From positions 19,958,766 through 20,022,765 of the forward strand of contig NC_087166.1 of the NCBI RefSeq assembly GCF_035594125.1: DNA of 64,000 nucleotides, written 5' to 3'. Below, piece by piece: positions 54,733 to 64,000 of this stretch (position 1 is its first letter; each line of letters opens with the position of its first letter). A model generated the notes under the pieces. It saw only the letters and a list, made by a program, of their open reading frames with translations. It did no database searches and had not been told where the DNA came from. The translations under genes were made by a program, and so were the position numbers. This DNA comes from Scylla paramamosain (Eukaryota > Arthropoda > Malacostraca > Decapoda > Portunidae).

Positions 54733-55550
54733 ATGAAACTCAAAGAATCTCTTCATTTTGATCAGGCCTCTGACTCTTTTATTAGTAGGGAAGACTTTGG
54801 AGAACATGGTAAAGGTTTGAAACAAGCAAGCCATGCACTTGTCTTCATGGTTAAAGGATTGGTTAAAAAATGGAAAATGGTTTTAGGATACCTTTTCTAT
54901 TCAGGAGGGATTGTTACTTGTAAATTGATGGAGATATATGAGATTGATATAAAGAAAGTTAAAGAAAGTGGGTTTAAAGTACCTTTTACAGTCTGTGATC
55001 AAGATCGAGTGCACCGTTCCTTGTTGAAAACTTTTGGCATGTCAAAGGATAATCCTACTTTTGAAGTTGATGATGAGAAAGTGCACTTCTTTTATGACTC
55101 ACCCCATCTTTTAAAAAGCCTCAGAGTGAAGAAGGCTTTTAAAAAATACGGGTCAATCTTGTCACACAAGTACTGAGTTGTACAGCAATAACAGGCATCT
55201 ACACTCATGCCACCACAGGCCATCTCCCACATGCAGCTATTTATACAGTGGAATTTGTGTTTGAGGTATATAGACTTTTTGATTGTTTCAATAGTTCGGT
55301 CAGATTTCATTTCAAGGAAATTAGGGGTGGGTTTACTTCAAAATAACGTCATTTGCAATATATCAGGAATTTCAAATCATCCATAGAGTCCATAGAATCA
55401 TCTATAGAGTTTGTGCACCATCTCACATACATATGCACTGTATAGATGGCTGGCTAATCAGCCTGGCATCAATCAGGGCTTTGTGGCAAGATATTCACCA
55501 GTACAAAGTGAAGTATCTTCTCACTCGTAATGGCGGCAGTGTTTACAAGG
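54733..55550 (+). pseudogene. P-element-type transposase catalytic region
   Basis: Open 54733-55176: MKLKESLHFDQASDSFI, REDFGEHGKGLKQASHALVF, MVKGLVKKWKMVLGYLF, VPFTVCDQDRVHRSLL (Asp of the CDQ block), FGMSKDNPTFEVDD, FFYDSPHLLKSLR. Then AIYTVEFVFEVYRLFDCFNS (about 55230-55300) and CIDGWLISLASIRALWQDIH (about 55440-55510) in other frames. These match the RNase H-like and C-terminal parts of THAP9/P transposase. The usual DEM before KLKESL reads VAM after a frameshift, so a catalytic Asp is missing. Inactive. Confidence 0.75.
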
Positions 55551-55749
55551 CGAACTGAGATTCCTCCAGGATTTGAATATAACAAGGGTACCAGAGCTCC
55601 TACAAACATCACACTACCCAAGCAAGTTACCTAAGAGTACAGTTGGCAATCTAGAGGGTGTAACAGAGTTGTGTAGTTTTGGGCTTGGGCAGAATTACCA
55701 TAAGAAATTTTGTCTACAGTCCCACATCCCCCCTCGTCAAGTTGCCTGG

Positions 55750-55806
55750 CTACTGCGCATGCGCAGTAGTTTTCTGACGTCACGAAACAGTAAATCCCTA
55801 ACGTCA
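55750..55806. promoter_or_regulatory. NRF1-like palindrome and CRE cluster
   Basis: 55750-55769 is a perfect 20-bp palindrome containing TGCGCATGCGCA, the NRF1/EWG consensus. TGACGTCA (full CRE) lies at 55775-55782 and ACGTCA at 55801-55806. Together they look like a TATA-less promoter about 75-130 bp upstream of the family C ORF1 start at 55879, i.e. probably the internal promoter of that LINE. A host bidirectional promoter is an alternative. Confidence 0.6.
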
Positions 55807-55878
55807 CTGTGACACCTCGTTTACGTAGGTTCCTAATCCACTTGCTGCAGTACTTTTGTTATTAAAATAGCTTTCAGC

Positions 55879-56610
55879 ATGGATACATCTGACATTACAG
55901 TATTACTTGAATCTCAGGAAAAGGCATATAGAGGTGCTATGGAGGAAATGGTGAAACACTTGACTGAGCGAATACAGACGCTCGAATCCACTGTCTCTGG
56001 TCTCACTGCCAGCCTTGAGTTCAGTCAATGAGAAATTGACGAACTAAAACACGCCATGAAAGACCATGACAAAGAAAAAATTGCCAGTAAAAAAACAATA
56101 GATACACTTACTCATCATACTGAGTCCTTACAACAAATTAAAAGCATGGAAGAACGGATCAACCAACAGGAGGATTACAGCAGGAGAAACAATATTCGGA
56201 TCAGTGGTGTGGCGGAACCTGAAAGCAGGAAGACATTTGAGCAGACAGCAGTGATGGTGTCTTCCCTGCTGGCAGACAAGTTGGAACTGCTTGGTGTGGA
56301 ACTGGAGCGTGCTCATAGGGTGGGACAGTGCCGAGATGACAGACCTCGACCCATTGTGTTACGCTTTTCTCGTTATTGCGATCGTGAGGCGGCCATGAGG
56401 AACGCAAGAAAACTATGAGGAACCAACATCTACTTCAACGACGACCTATGCACTGCATCACAATCCATCAAGAACGCACAAATGCCAAAGTCCAAACAGG
56501 CTAGAGCTGAAGGGAAAATTGCCTGTTTTAGATATACAAAATTTATAATGAATGGACAGACTTGTCACCCAGAAACCATCTGTGAACGTGGACGAAACCA
56601 CTCTACGTAA
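55879..56610 (+). pseudogene. Family C LINE ORF1 (coiled-coil RNA-binding protein)
   Basis: MDTSDITVLLESQEKAYRGA opens a long heptad-bearing helix (TERIQTLESTVSGLTASLEF). SMEERINQQEDYSRRNNIRI, then SGVAEPE, then ERAHRVG and RPRPIVLRFSRYCDREA are the coiled-coil to RRM-like signature of L1-type ORF1 proteins (Transposase_22-like). A C-terminal segment ends with the stop at 56608. Only two in-frame stops (56029-56031, codon 51; 56416-56418, codon 180) interrupt 243 codons, so this copy is fairly young. The protein would form trimers that package element RNA. Confidence 0.78.
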
Positions 56611-56888
56611 CCGTTAATTAATTGATGCAACTACTTGGGCAGTCACTGTGGCTGGGGACGGGGCACCCGTGGATGGCGATGGGCTGGAGCGGACTAGCCT
56701 GGTGCAGATCAGCAGCACGGCACAGGCCTTCCCTCCTCTCCCGCCGCCGACTGGGTGCGTTGGGTTACCCGGTGCCGCGTCCCTCCCACATTCAGAGGAA
56801 GTGAAAAAATATCCCAAGAGGAATACAAGAAAGAAAGAAATTTCAAGAAGGATCGTATATTGTTAAGTATTACCAAATATTTTTACTA

Positions 56889-59855
56889 ATGGAACACAAC
56901 CCTTTTCCTTTTGCTTCTCTTGATGATATTGATTTCACTAATTTTCTAAATAGCAATGCTGTTGTTCACAATTTTCCTCTCAGTGTCATAGACACTATGA
57001 TGTACAATCCATTTAATTATTTTGAAAATATTAGTCAATCAACCCAATGTAATGTTAACGAACCTTCTTGTGACTATGTATTTAATGAATCAGTTAAACA
57101 TAATATTTCTAAATGCTTAAATCTATTAACTTTTAATATTAGCAGTATACCACTTCACTTGGACAGTTGTGTTGATCAATGTGTTAATGTAAATCATATT
57201 AAGTTTCATGTTTTAGCATTTTATGAAACTCGCCTCAGTGATGTAATTTGTTCTCTTTATTCAATTGAAGGTTATGAAAGCTATTTTAATAACAAAAGTA
57301 CTGCAGCAGGTGGATTAGAAAACCTAAGTTAACAGCAACTTTGACGTCAGAACACTTTCCAACTTATGTTTTCAGTTACCGTACATTGAAAGTTTATTTA
57401 TTTTTTGGAAATCACTAAACCAGAGCAATTTTTAATTGGCATGATTTACCGGCCATCAAATTCAGACAATGAGAACTTTATTTCTACATTAGATAACATT
57501 ATTATTACTCCACTAATTTCCAGAAAATCTGTTTACATTATGGGTGACTTTAATGTAAACATTCTTAATTACAGTGACAAAAACTCTCAAATTCTTGTAA
57601 ACCTTTTTCACAGTTATGACTTCTCCACAATAAATAAGTCAGTGCGTGTAACCAGTCACTCCGCAGCTTTAATAGACCACATCTGTTTTCAGTAGCATTA
57701 TTTTCACTCCAATCAGCGATCACTTTTCTGTTACTTGTTCATTCTTATCTCCAAAGTCAGAATCCAGGCCCAAGCCTGTAACTTTTGCAATTAGAAAATT
57801 TTCAGATGAAAATATTGCTGCATTTAAATCGGAATTAACAGATTATAACTGAAAAAAAAATACAAAAACAAGGAACTAAATTATATCTTTGACAAATATG
57901 CCTTTAATTTTTTGGAACTATTTAACAGACTTCACAAAAAAAACACAATAAAGATAAAGGAAAAACACATAGGGAAGTCTTATATCGCACCTGCTATAAG
58001 AAAATCGATAAAACAACGCAATAAACTGCAGCAATTATAAGCGAAGTGGCCCTTGACTTACGAATCACACTTTAAATCATACAGAAACAAGTTGACCACA
58101 GTGATAAGAGCCGCCAAACAAAACTATTGCCTGAATAAACTAAATAATGAAGCTGATAACCAAAAAAAAGTGGAGAACGATAGATACTTTACTTGGAAAG
58201 AAGCATTCCAAACTACCTTCTTGTTTTGTGCATAACAACACCACAATTAATAATCCTCAGGCTATTGCAGAGGCATTTAATTATCACTTTAGCTCAATCG
58301 GAACTATAGCAATATTCAGTTTTCCTCCCCCAGTCCCTTTCTCTTTCTTTTTAAGGCCAACGTCACTAACTGAGGTTAACTCCTTCATCAAAAACATTAA
58401 AGGTTCTTCATCCGGGCACGATGAAATTAAGATAACAATTATAAAAGTATGCAGTAACGTAATTTCACCTTTTTTACTTTTTATCATTCTCATATTTTTT
58501 TTCAAGAAGGTTGTTTTTCATTTATAAATATTGCGTACAGTGCCAATCTTCAAGAAAGGAGATCATTCTGTAATTGATAACTATAGACCAATCTCTATTT
58601 TATCTAATTTTAGCAAGATTTTAAAAAAAATAATGGCTTCCAGGCTAATGAATTACTTCACTAAACGTTCACTATTTAATTCATCACAATACGGATTCAG
58701 ACCAAAATATTCGACTGAGTTAGCTGTCCACCATCTCTGCCAGAACATGTATAATGCTATGGATGCTGAATTGTATCAACTCACGGTTTTTTGTGATCTA
58801 TCAAAGGCCTTCGACACAATATTTCACAACATCTTGTTACAAAAATTGCTTGTGTATGGAATACGAGATAACGCTCATGAATGGTTTCATAGTTATTTAT
58901 TACACAGGAAACAGTTCACCTCCTACAACAATATATGCTCCTCTTACAGCGACATATCGTCTGGTGTTCCTCAGGGATATGTTCTCAGCCCTCTACTTCT
59001 TCTTATATACATAAATGACATTTATTCCTCAAGTGATAAATTAATTTCATATGCAGATGACACTACAGTTTTCCTACAGGGTAATAATATCGAGAACATG
59101 GTAATTGATCTAAATTCTAAATTAAACAAAATATATATGTGAATAAAGAGTAACAAATTAACATTAAATCTAAATAAAACAAAATTCATGGTGACAAGCC
59201 CTCTTATGTCTCACCCATTGTGTCCACCAGTAATAATAGATAATGTTTTAATAAATGAAATGACTGAGTTTAAATTTCTAGGGATAAATATTGGTAATAA
59301 GTTGAAATGGAAAAATCACATTGACATCATTAACTCTAAAATATCTGTATTAACCGGTGTTATATTTAGACTTAGGGAATTTATAAGTGGAAAATGTTTA
59401 AGACAAATTTATCTTTCATTAATACATCCTCACTTACAGTATTGCAGTGCAATCTGGGGAGGAGCATATAACATATACGCAGATAGCTTTTGGTCTCCCA
59501 GAAAAAGAGGCTTCGAATAATATTTCTCAAAAATCGATACGCGCACACGAAAGAATTATTTAGTAATCACAAGTTATTAACTGTTCCTGACATTATTAAA
59601 GTACAAACCAGTCTATTTATTCATAAGTCATTACACTCCCTCACCACAGACTAAGATTTCACACTATATCCTCACAATGTTACACGCAGACCTTTCCATT
59701 TTCGCTTACCACTGTATATAATTTCCCATGCAAAACAAAGCATTCTCTTCCGAGGCTCTCAGCAATGGAACACTTTGCCGGAGTCATTCACTACGGATAT
59801 CAGCTTCATTTAATTTAAAAGAAAACTTATGAAAACAGTACTTAATAGCTATTAA
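56889..59855 (+). pseudogene. Family C LINE ORF2 (endonuclease-reverse transcriptase)
   Basis: Starts MEHNPFPFASLDDIDF. Endonuclease: CLNLLTFNISSIPLHLD, VLAFYETRLSD, GMIYRPSNSDNENFI, VYIMGDFNVNIL, AALIDHI. RT: DNYRPISILSNFSKIL, FCDLSKAFDT, SSGVPQGYVLSPLLLL, LISYADDTTVFL, then FKFLGINIGNKLKWKNHI and HPHLQYCSAIWGG. The final KEKLMKTVLNSY ends at 59853. Breaks: frameshift/stop near 57330, stop at 57693, stop at 57850, frameshifts near 58200 and 58520, stop at 59140, stop at 59518. Pattern resembles L2/Rex1-like members of the CR1 group. Confidence 0.8.
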
Positions 59856-60052
59856 CATTTTAAATATTTACATGTCATACTGATATCTTGACATCCCAGT
59901 TAAAAATTTGTCATATATGTGTAACATACATGTGATTTAATTTGTATTCGGTGAGCTCTGTATATCAGTATGTTTAGGTATATTTATATGTACTTAACAT
60001 GTACTATATGTATGAGTTATTACTTAGATATACTGCATTATTATTACTATTA

Positions 60053-60111
<59 letters not shown>

Positions 60112-60116
60112 CATTA

Positions 60117-60171
<55 letters not shown>

Positions 60172-60227
60172 TAATATTATTGTTGTTGTTATTATTATTA
60201 TAATTATTATTATTATTATTATTATTA

Positions 60228-60285
<58 letters not shown>

Positions 60286-60486
60286 ACTATAATAGACTAA
60301 TATAAATAATTGAAACATGTAAACAGTTGGTCGGCCTTCACTGCCTCGCCTTTACATATAATAACATCCAATATAAGTCCATAGAGAACAAAACCTCAAT
60401 GGACGAATGGCTTACTACATTTGTATGTATATCAAACTTGTATCCTACTATAAGGCCAATAAACATATGAATATTAATATCAATAT
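59856..60486 (+). other. Family C 3' UTR with expanded (TTA)n
   Basis: After the stop, A/T-rich 3' UTR including a (TTA)n/(ATT)n array (about 60039-60290). The unique part ends CTATAAGGCCAATAAACATATGAATATT, matching the 'GCCAATAAA' 3' terminus with short tail repeats common in L2-like elements. Element end near 60486. Confidence 0.6.
60039..60290. repeat. (ATT)n microsatellite
   Basis: About 250 bp, interrupted by short variants (attgttatt, actaatatt, tgttgttgtt). Confidence 0.97.
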
Positions 60487-60551
60487 CACACGTCGACTGA
60501 ATCAGGATTGTCTGGGAAATTTGTTTTACCAATTAAGGAATAGATATGGAA

Positions 60552-60775
60552 ATAATGATCATCCCACTGTGACATGACTATGTCAACAAGAAATGCTCTT
60601 GTCTACAATAATGATCATCCCACTGTGACATGACTATGTCAACAAGAAATGCTCTTGTCTACAATAATGATCATCCCACTGTGACATGACTATGTCAACA
60701 AGAAATGCTCTTGTCTACAATAATGATCATCCCACTGTGACATGACTATGTCAACAAGAAATGCTCTTGTCTACA
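60552..60775. repeat. Minisatellite, four identical 56-bp units
   Basis: Unit begins ATAATGATCATCCCACTGTG and ends GCTCTTGTCTACA, and repeats four times without a mismatch. Each unit holds two small inverted repeats (TGACAT..ATGTCA and ACAAGA..TCTTGT). Not a CRISPR array: the units are contiguous with no spacers. Confidence 0.97.
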
Positions 60776-61337
60776 TTGTTGGGTAGACAAGTATTTTATT
60801 TTTTTTTTTTTTACATGATTGTATTATGTGTTCCCAATATTTAGTTGATGATTTCCAGAACCTTGACAGTCATGCAAAATTATTTATGCATTTTAAAAGC
60901 TGAAAATAGAACAGCAAGAAGTATGTTTGGGGGACTCTATGCTCAAAGATAATATGATTGATTTTTTTTTTTTTTTTACTAAATTAGAAAGAAAAATATC
61001 CAGGATAATGGAAAAGGCCATGCTGGGCAATGAAGTCACCCATACGTTGATAGAAAATACAAAAAAAAATAAAAAAATAAATAAATAAAAATAAATAAAT
61101 AAATAAAAATCAGCACCCCTACAGGTATGTAGGTATGCTGAAAAATATGTACGTGTATGTTTCTTTTTTTTTCAGCTGACCTGGTACAAAATTTGTCAGG
61201 TTAGTACCTTAGTTAAATTGAGTATCAACACAGAGGTATACCTTTATTGTTGCTTTTCTTGTTATGCAGCATGTTGTATGCATATGCTAAGTTGATTTAT
61301 TTAAAATTGTTTAGTGCTTCACCATAGCATATAAATG
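60776..61337. other. Unassigned, with A-rich tract
   Basis: No gene seen. A/T homopolymer and AAAT-rich tracts at 60790-60812, 60962-60979 and 61062-61110. Confidence 0.5.
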
Positions 61338-61886
61338 TGTCCTGCTTTGTATAAGTGTCTGTAATGCTTGAAAAATGTGCTCTTCAGTTCTTTCTGCTTT
61401 GTATAAGTGACTGTAATACTCGACAAATGTGCTCTTCAGCCCTTCTTTGTATAAGTGTTTCTAATGCTTGAAAACATATGCTTTTCAGCTTTTCTTCGTG
61501 TTAATGTTTTTAATGCTTGAAAAATGTTCTCTTCAGTCCTGCTTTGTATAAGTGACCGTAATGCTTGAAAAATGTGCTCTTCAGCCTTGCTTTATGTTAT
61601 TGCCTTTAATGCTTGAAAAATGTGCTCTTCAGCCCTGCTTTGTGTTACTGCTTTTCATGCTCGAAAAATGTGTTCTTCAGTCTTGCTTTGTGTTATTGCC
61701 TTTAATATTTAAAAATGTGCTCTTCAGCCCTTCTTTGTGTTAATGTCTTTAATACTTGAAAATATGCTCTTCAGGACTTCTTTGTGTTATTTCCTTTAAT
61801 GCTCGAACGATGCTGTCATCTAGGCCGAAAGGATTATGTAACAGGATTATGTCCTGCTTTAATGCTTTTAATGCTTGAAAATTGTG
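61338..61886. repeat. Degenerate 48-bp tandem repeat, about ten units
   Basis: Unit gctttgt(a/g)t(a/t)a(g)tg..(t)taatgcttgaaaaatgtgctcttcagccct. Unit length is mostly 48 bp, so plus-strand frames repeat every 16 residues (MLEKCALQPCF...). Substitutions between units show it is older than the 60552 array. An open frame of 63 codons at 61552 follows from the period and is probably not a gene. Confidence 0.88.
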
Positions 61887-62060
61887 TTGTGCTGTCATGC
61901 ATATTAGACTTGTTTTGTTGGCATGATAAATTCAGTCCTGAGTATAATAAGATATGCAAGTAGGCATGTGGTCGCAACATTTTATTTCAGCATACCTTTT
62001 TTATGATTTTCTAATTAGTGGTCTTCTCATGTAAGTAATGATGATATTTCTTTTCAACAA

Positions 62061-62063
<3 letters not shown>

Positions 62064-62117
<54 letters not shown>
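62064..62117. repeat. (TG)n microsatellite
   Basis: About 54 bp TG. Confidence 0.97.
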
Positions 62118-62119
<2 letters not shown>

Positions 62120-63112
62120 CATTTTCATAAATATTCTTACTTTTCTCCAAAATGAAAAAAAAAAAAAAATCCTGCAAAATATTAACTATTTTTATTAGCC
62201 TGCTTTCTAGTTTTTTTTTTTTTTGTAAAAAAAATAAAAAATACAAACGGTGGAGTAGTATCAGCGGTACAGAATATGAAAAATGTTACTAACCGCTTCA
62301 GTTTCATACGTTTTCTGCTACATAATCTTTTCGGCCTAGGTGGCCGAAGCTTTTCTAAAGACTCAGACTTCCTTGACTCACTTTATATTCCTTGGACTGA
62401 GCCCAGATACCGTGCAGTGCGTAGTGCTGTTCTGTCACCCTGCCCTCTAGCCACCTCTGTGTGGAATTTTTGGCAGCCCTACAGGCTTAGGTTTAAATAA
62501 ATAAAGTTAGGTGTTCACTGCCCCTGATTCTGAGCTTTGCATTGTCATTGTCCTCTCCTTAGCTGCAACAGTAACTGTCTGTTGCCACGTCGTCACATTG
62601 TCTTTCCTCTCCACCTATGGAAGATCCGCCTCAGTGAGTGTGCTTTTTGGGTGAATAGACACCGTCCTGCCTCCCTAGAGTGGACAATCTGACAGCAGGA
62701 AAACTCCTCCCTGACTTCCTCCCACTTGTGTCCCGCTCCCCTCCTATAGGTAGGGGTGGAAATGTAGCCCCTCCCATCCCCTCCCATGCCTGACGGACCC
62801 TCCTCTCCTCCCGCATCAAAGGGGGAGGGAGGACACTGACCGACGATCCCAGACTGCCCGGCTATTGATTGCCTCTGACAAAGCCACCTACGTAACCTTA
62901 CACTCTGTGACTGCCACCTGCCTTTCTACAGTTAACTTATTTATAATAATAAACAAAAAAATAAAATTAAAGTTATTGATTGTAACATTGCTAATGTTGT
63001 CAATGTAAAAAAAAAATTTCCAAGTGCGGGACTTACTTGTTCAAACGATTAACGTAAGTCATCACTGTTAAAGCTCTGGTTCATCCACGACATCAAGATC
63101 GAGGCTTCTATT
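62118..63112. other. Unassigned; one short ORF
   Basis: A 74-codon frame at 62276-62500 (MKNVTNRFSFIRFLLHNLFG...) has no recognised motif, and an AATAAA lies shortly after its stop (62498-62505). It could be a terminal exon or chance. The rest, C-rich near 62540-62820, shows no gene. Confidence 0.35.
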
Positions 63113-63230
63113 CCATTCTATTCCATGAACTCGTGTCAGGGAGTCACCTCACACCGCAATTTTGTTGGCATGGATTGTCGATTGTATGGATCACCAGGAT
63201 GTCATCGAAGCAAGAAAGATCACTAAAATG
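63113..63230 (+). pseudogene. Family D gag fragment
   Basis: Base-by-base similar to 45425-45540 of the family D copy (gaactcgtgtcagggagtca, caccgcaattttgt, gattgtcgattgtatgg, aagaaagatcactaaaatg). Cut at 63231 by the poly-A end of family A copy 13. Confidence 0.75.
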
Positions 63231-64000
63231 TTTTTTTTTTTTTTTTTATGTAGGAAGGATACTGGCCAAGGGCAACAAAAATCTAATAAAAAAAATGCCC
63301 ACTGAAATGCCAGTCCCATAAAAGGGTCAAAGCAGTGGTCAAAAATTGGTGGATAAGTGTCTTGAAACCTCCCTCTTGAAGGAATTCAAGTCATAGGAAG
63401 GTGGAAATACAGAAGCAGGTAGGGAGTTCCAGAGTTTACCAGAGAAAGGGATGAATGATTGAGAATACTGGTTAACTCTTGCGTTAGAGAGGTGGACAGA
63501 ATAGGGGTGAGAGAAAGAAGAAAGTCTTGTGCAGCGAGGCCGCGGAAGGAGAGGAGGCATGCAGTTAGCAAGATCAGAAGAGCAGTTAGCATGAAAATAG
63601 CGGTAGAAGACAGCTAGATATGCAACATTGCGGCGGTGAGAGACAGGCTGAAGAAAGTCAGTTAGAGGAGAGGAGTTGATGAGACGAAAAGCTTTTGATT
63701 CCACCCTGTCTAGAGGAGCAGTATGAGTGGAACATCCCCAGACATGTGAAGCATACTACATACATGGACGGATAAGGCCCTTGTACAGAGTTAGCAGCTG
63801 GGGGGGGGGTGAGAAAAACTGGCAAAGACGTCTCAGAACACCTAACTTCATAGAAGCTGTTTTAGCTAGAGATGAGATGTGAAGTTTCCAGTTCAGATTA
63901 TAAGTAAAGGACAGACCGAGGATGTTCAGTGTAGAAGAGGGGGACAGTTGAGTGTCATTGAAGAAGAGGAGATAGTTGTCTGGAAGGTTGTGTCGAGCTG
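63231..64000 (-). pseudogene. Family A LINE copy 13, continues beyond the window
   Basis: Poly-A (T-run 63231-63247), 3' UTR and an open 121-codon C-terminal piece (63339-63704) with LPRPRCTRLSSFSHPYSVHL and LWNSLPASVFPPSYDL, then the G-run near 63801 and RT thumb to the window edge. It is one of the least mutated C-terminal ends here; the 5' status is unknown. Confidence 0.88.

Noticed and set aside
59999..60318. Ile-rich ORFs across the (ATT)n array
   Set aside because: Translation of a trinucleotide repeat.
60552..60775. CRISPR array
   Set aside because: Units are contiguous with no variable spacers, and the genome is eukaryotic.

Overview
The window reads as non-coding, repeat-saturated nuclear DNA of a decapod crustacean, most likely a brachyuran crab. 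The reasons are very long (TA)n, (GA)n/(CT)n and (CA)n/(TG)n tracts, a high-copy single-ORF non-LTR retrotransposon of a kind I associate with crab genomes, and three short exons resembling divergent arthropod ionotropic receptors (IRs). There are no bacterial signals. No database search was run, so the taxon is an inference.

Layout. 0-7 kb: tail of one LINE, then a nested stack: 'family A' LINE copy 1 (+) is split by a hAT-like non-autonomous DNA transposon (1907-6296), which itself holds a long hairpin and a full-length family A copy (-). 6.4-12.5 kb: an old family A copy, large (TA)n arrays, an IR-like exon (7643-7736), short tandem repeats and a Tc1/mariner transposase remnant. 12.5-16.6 kb: full-length family A copy 3 inserted in that Tc1 remnant, then a second IR-like exon (16028-16179). 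17-21.7 kb: 'family B' LINE (-), almost intact, with a canonical 2A translational-recoding motif at its N terminus. 21.7-25 kb: Ty3/gypsy pol with integrase upstream of RT-RNase H (Gmr1-like order) and a candidate LTR. 25-26 kb: BEL/Pao gag-protease debris. 26-45 kb: more family A copies, microsatellites, a third IR-like exon with a signal peptide (36130-36510), and a ZBED-type hAT transposase split by another full-length family A copy. 45-49.7 kb: 'family D' LINE with gag zinc knuckle, endonuclease, RT and RNase H. 50.4-55.6 kb: a multi-exon THAP plus P-element transposase (THAP9-like) locus, decayed. 55.7-60.5 kb: 'family C' LINE with ORF1 (coiled coil) and ORF2, preceded by an NRF1-like palindrome and a CRE. 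60.5-64 kb: two tandem-repeat arrays, a family D gag scrap and a last family A copy running off the window.

Working picture. Family A (about 3.2 kb, one EN-RT ORF, no gag ORF, poly-A tail) is the dominant element, with 14 labelled copies or fragments. At least four of its insertions lie inside other transposable elements, giving relative ages. Nearly every TE reading frame is broken. The best preserved is family B, interrupted only by a one-base change in an A-run. The IR-like exons, all on the minus strand with plausible splice sites, are the only candidate host coding sequence apart from the THAP9-like locus.
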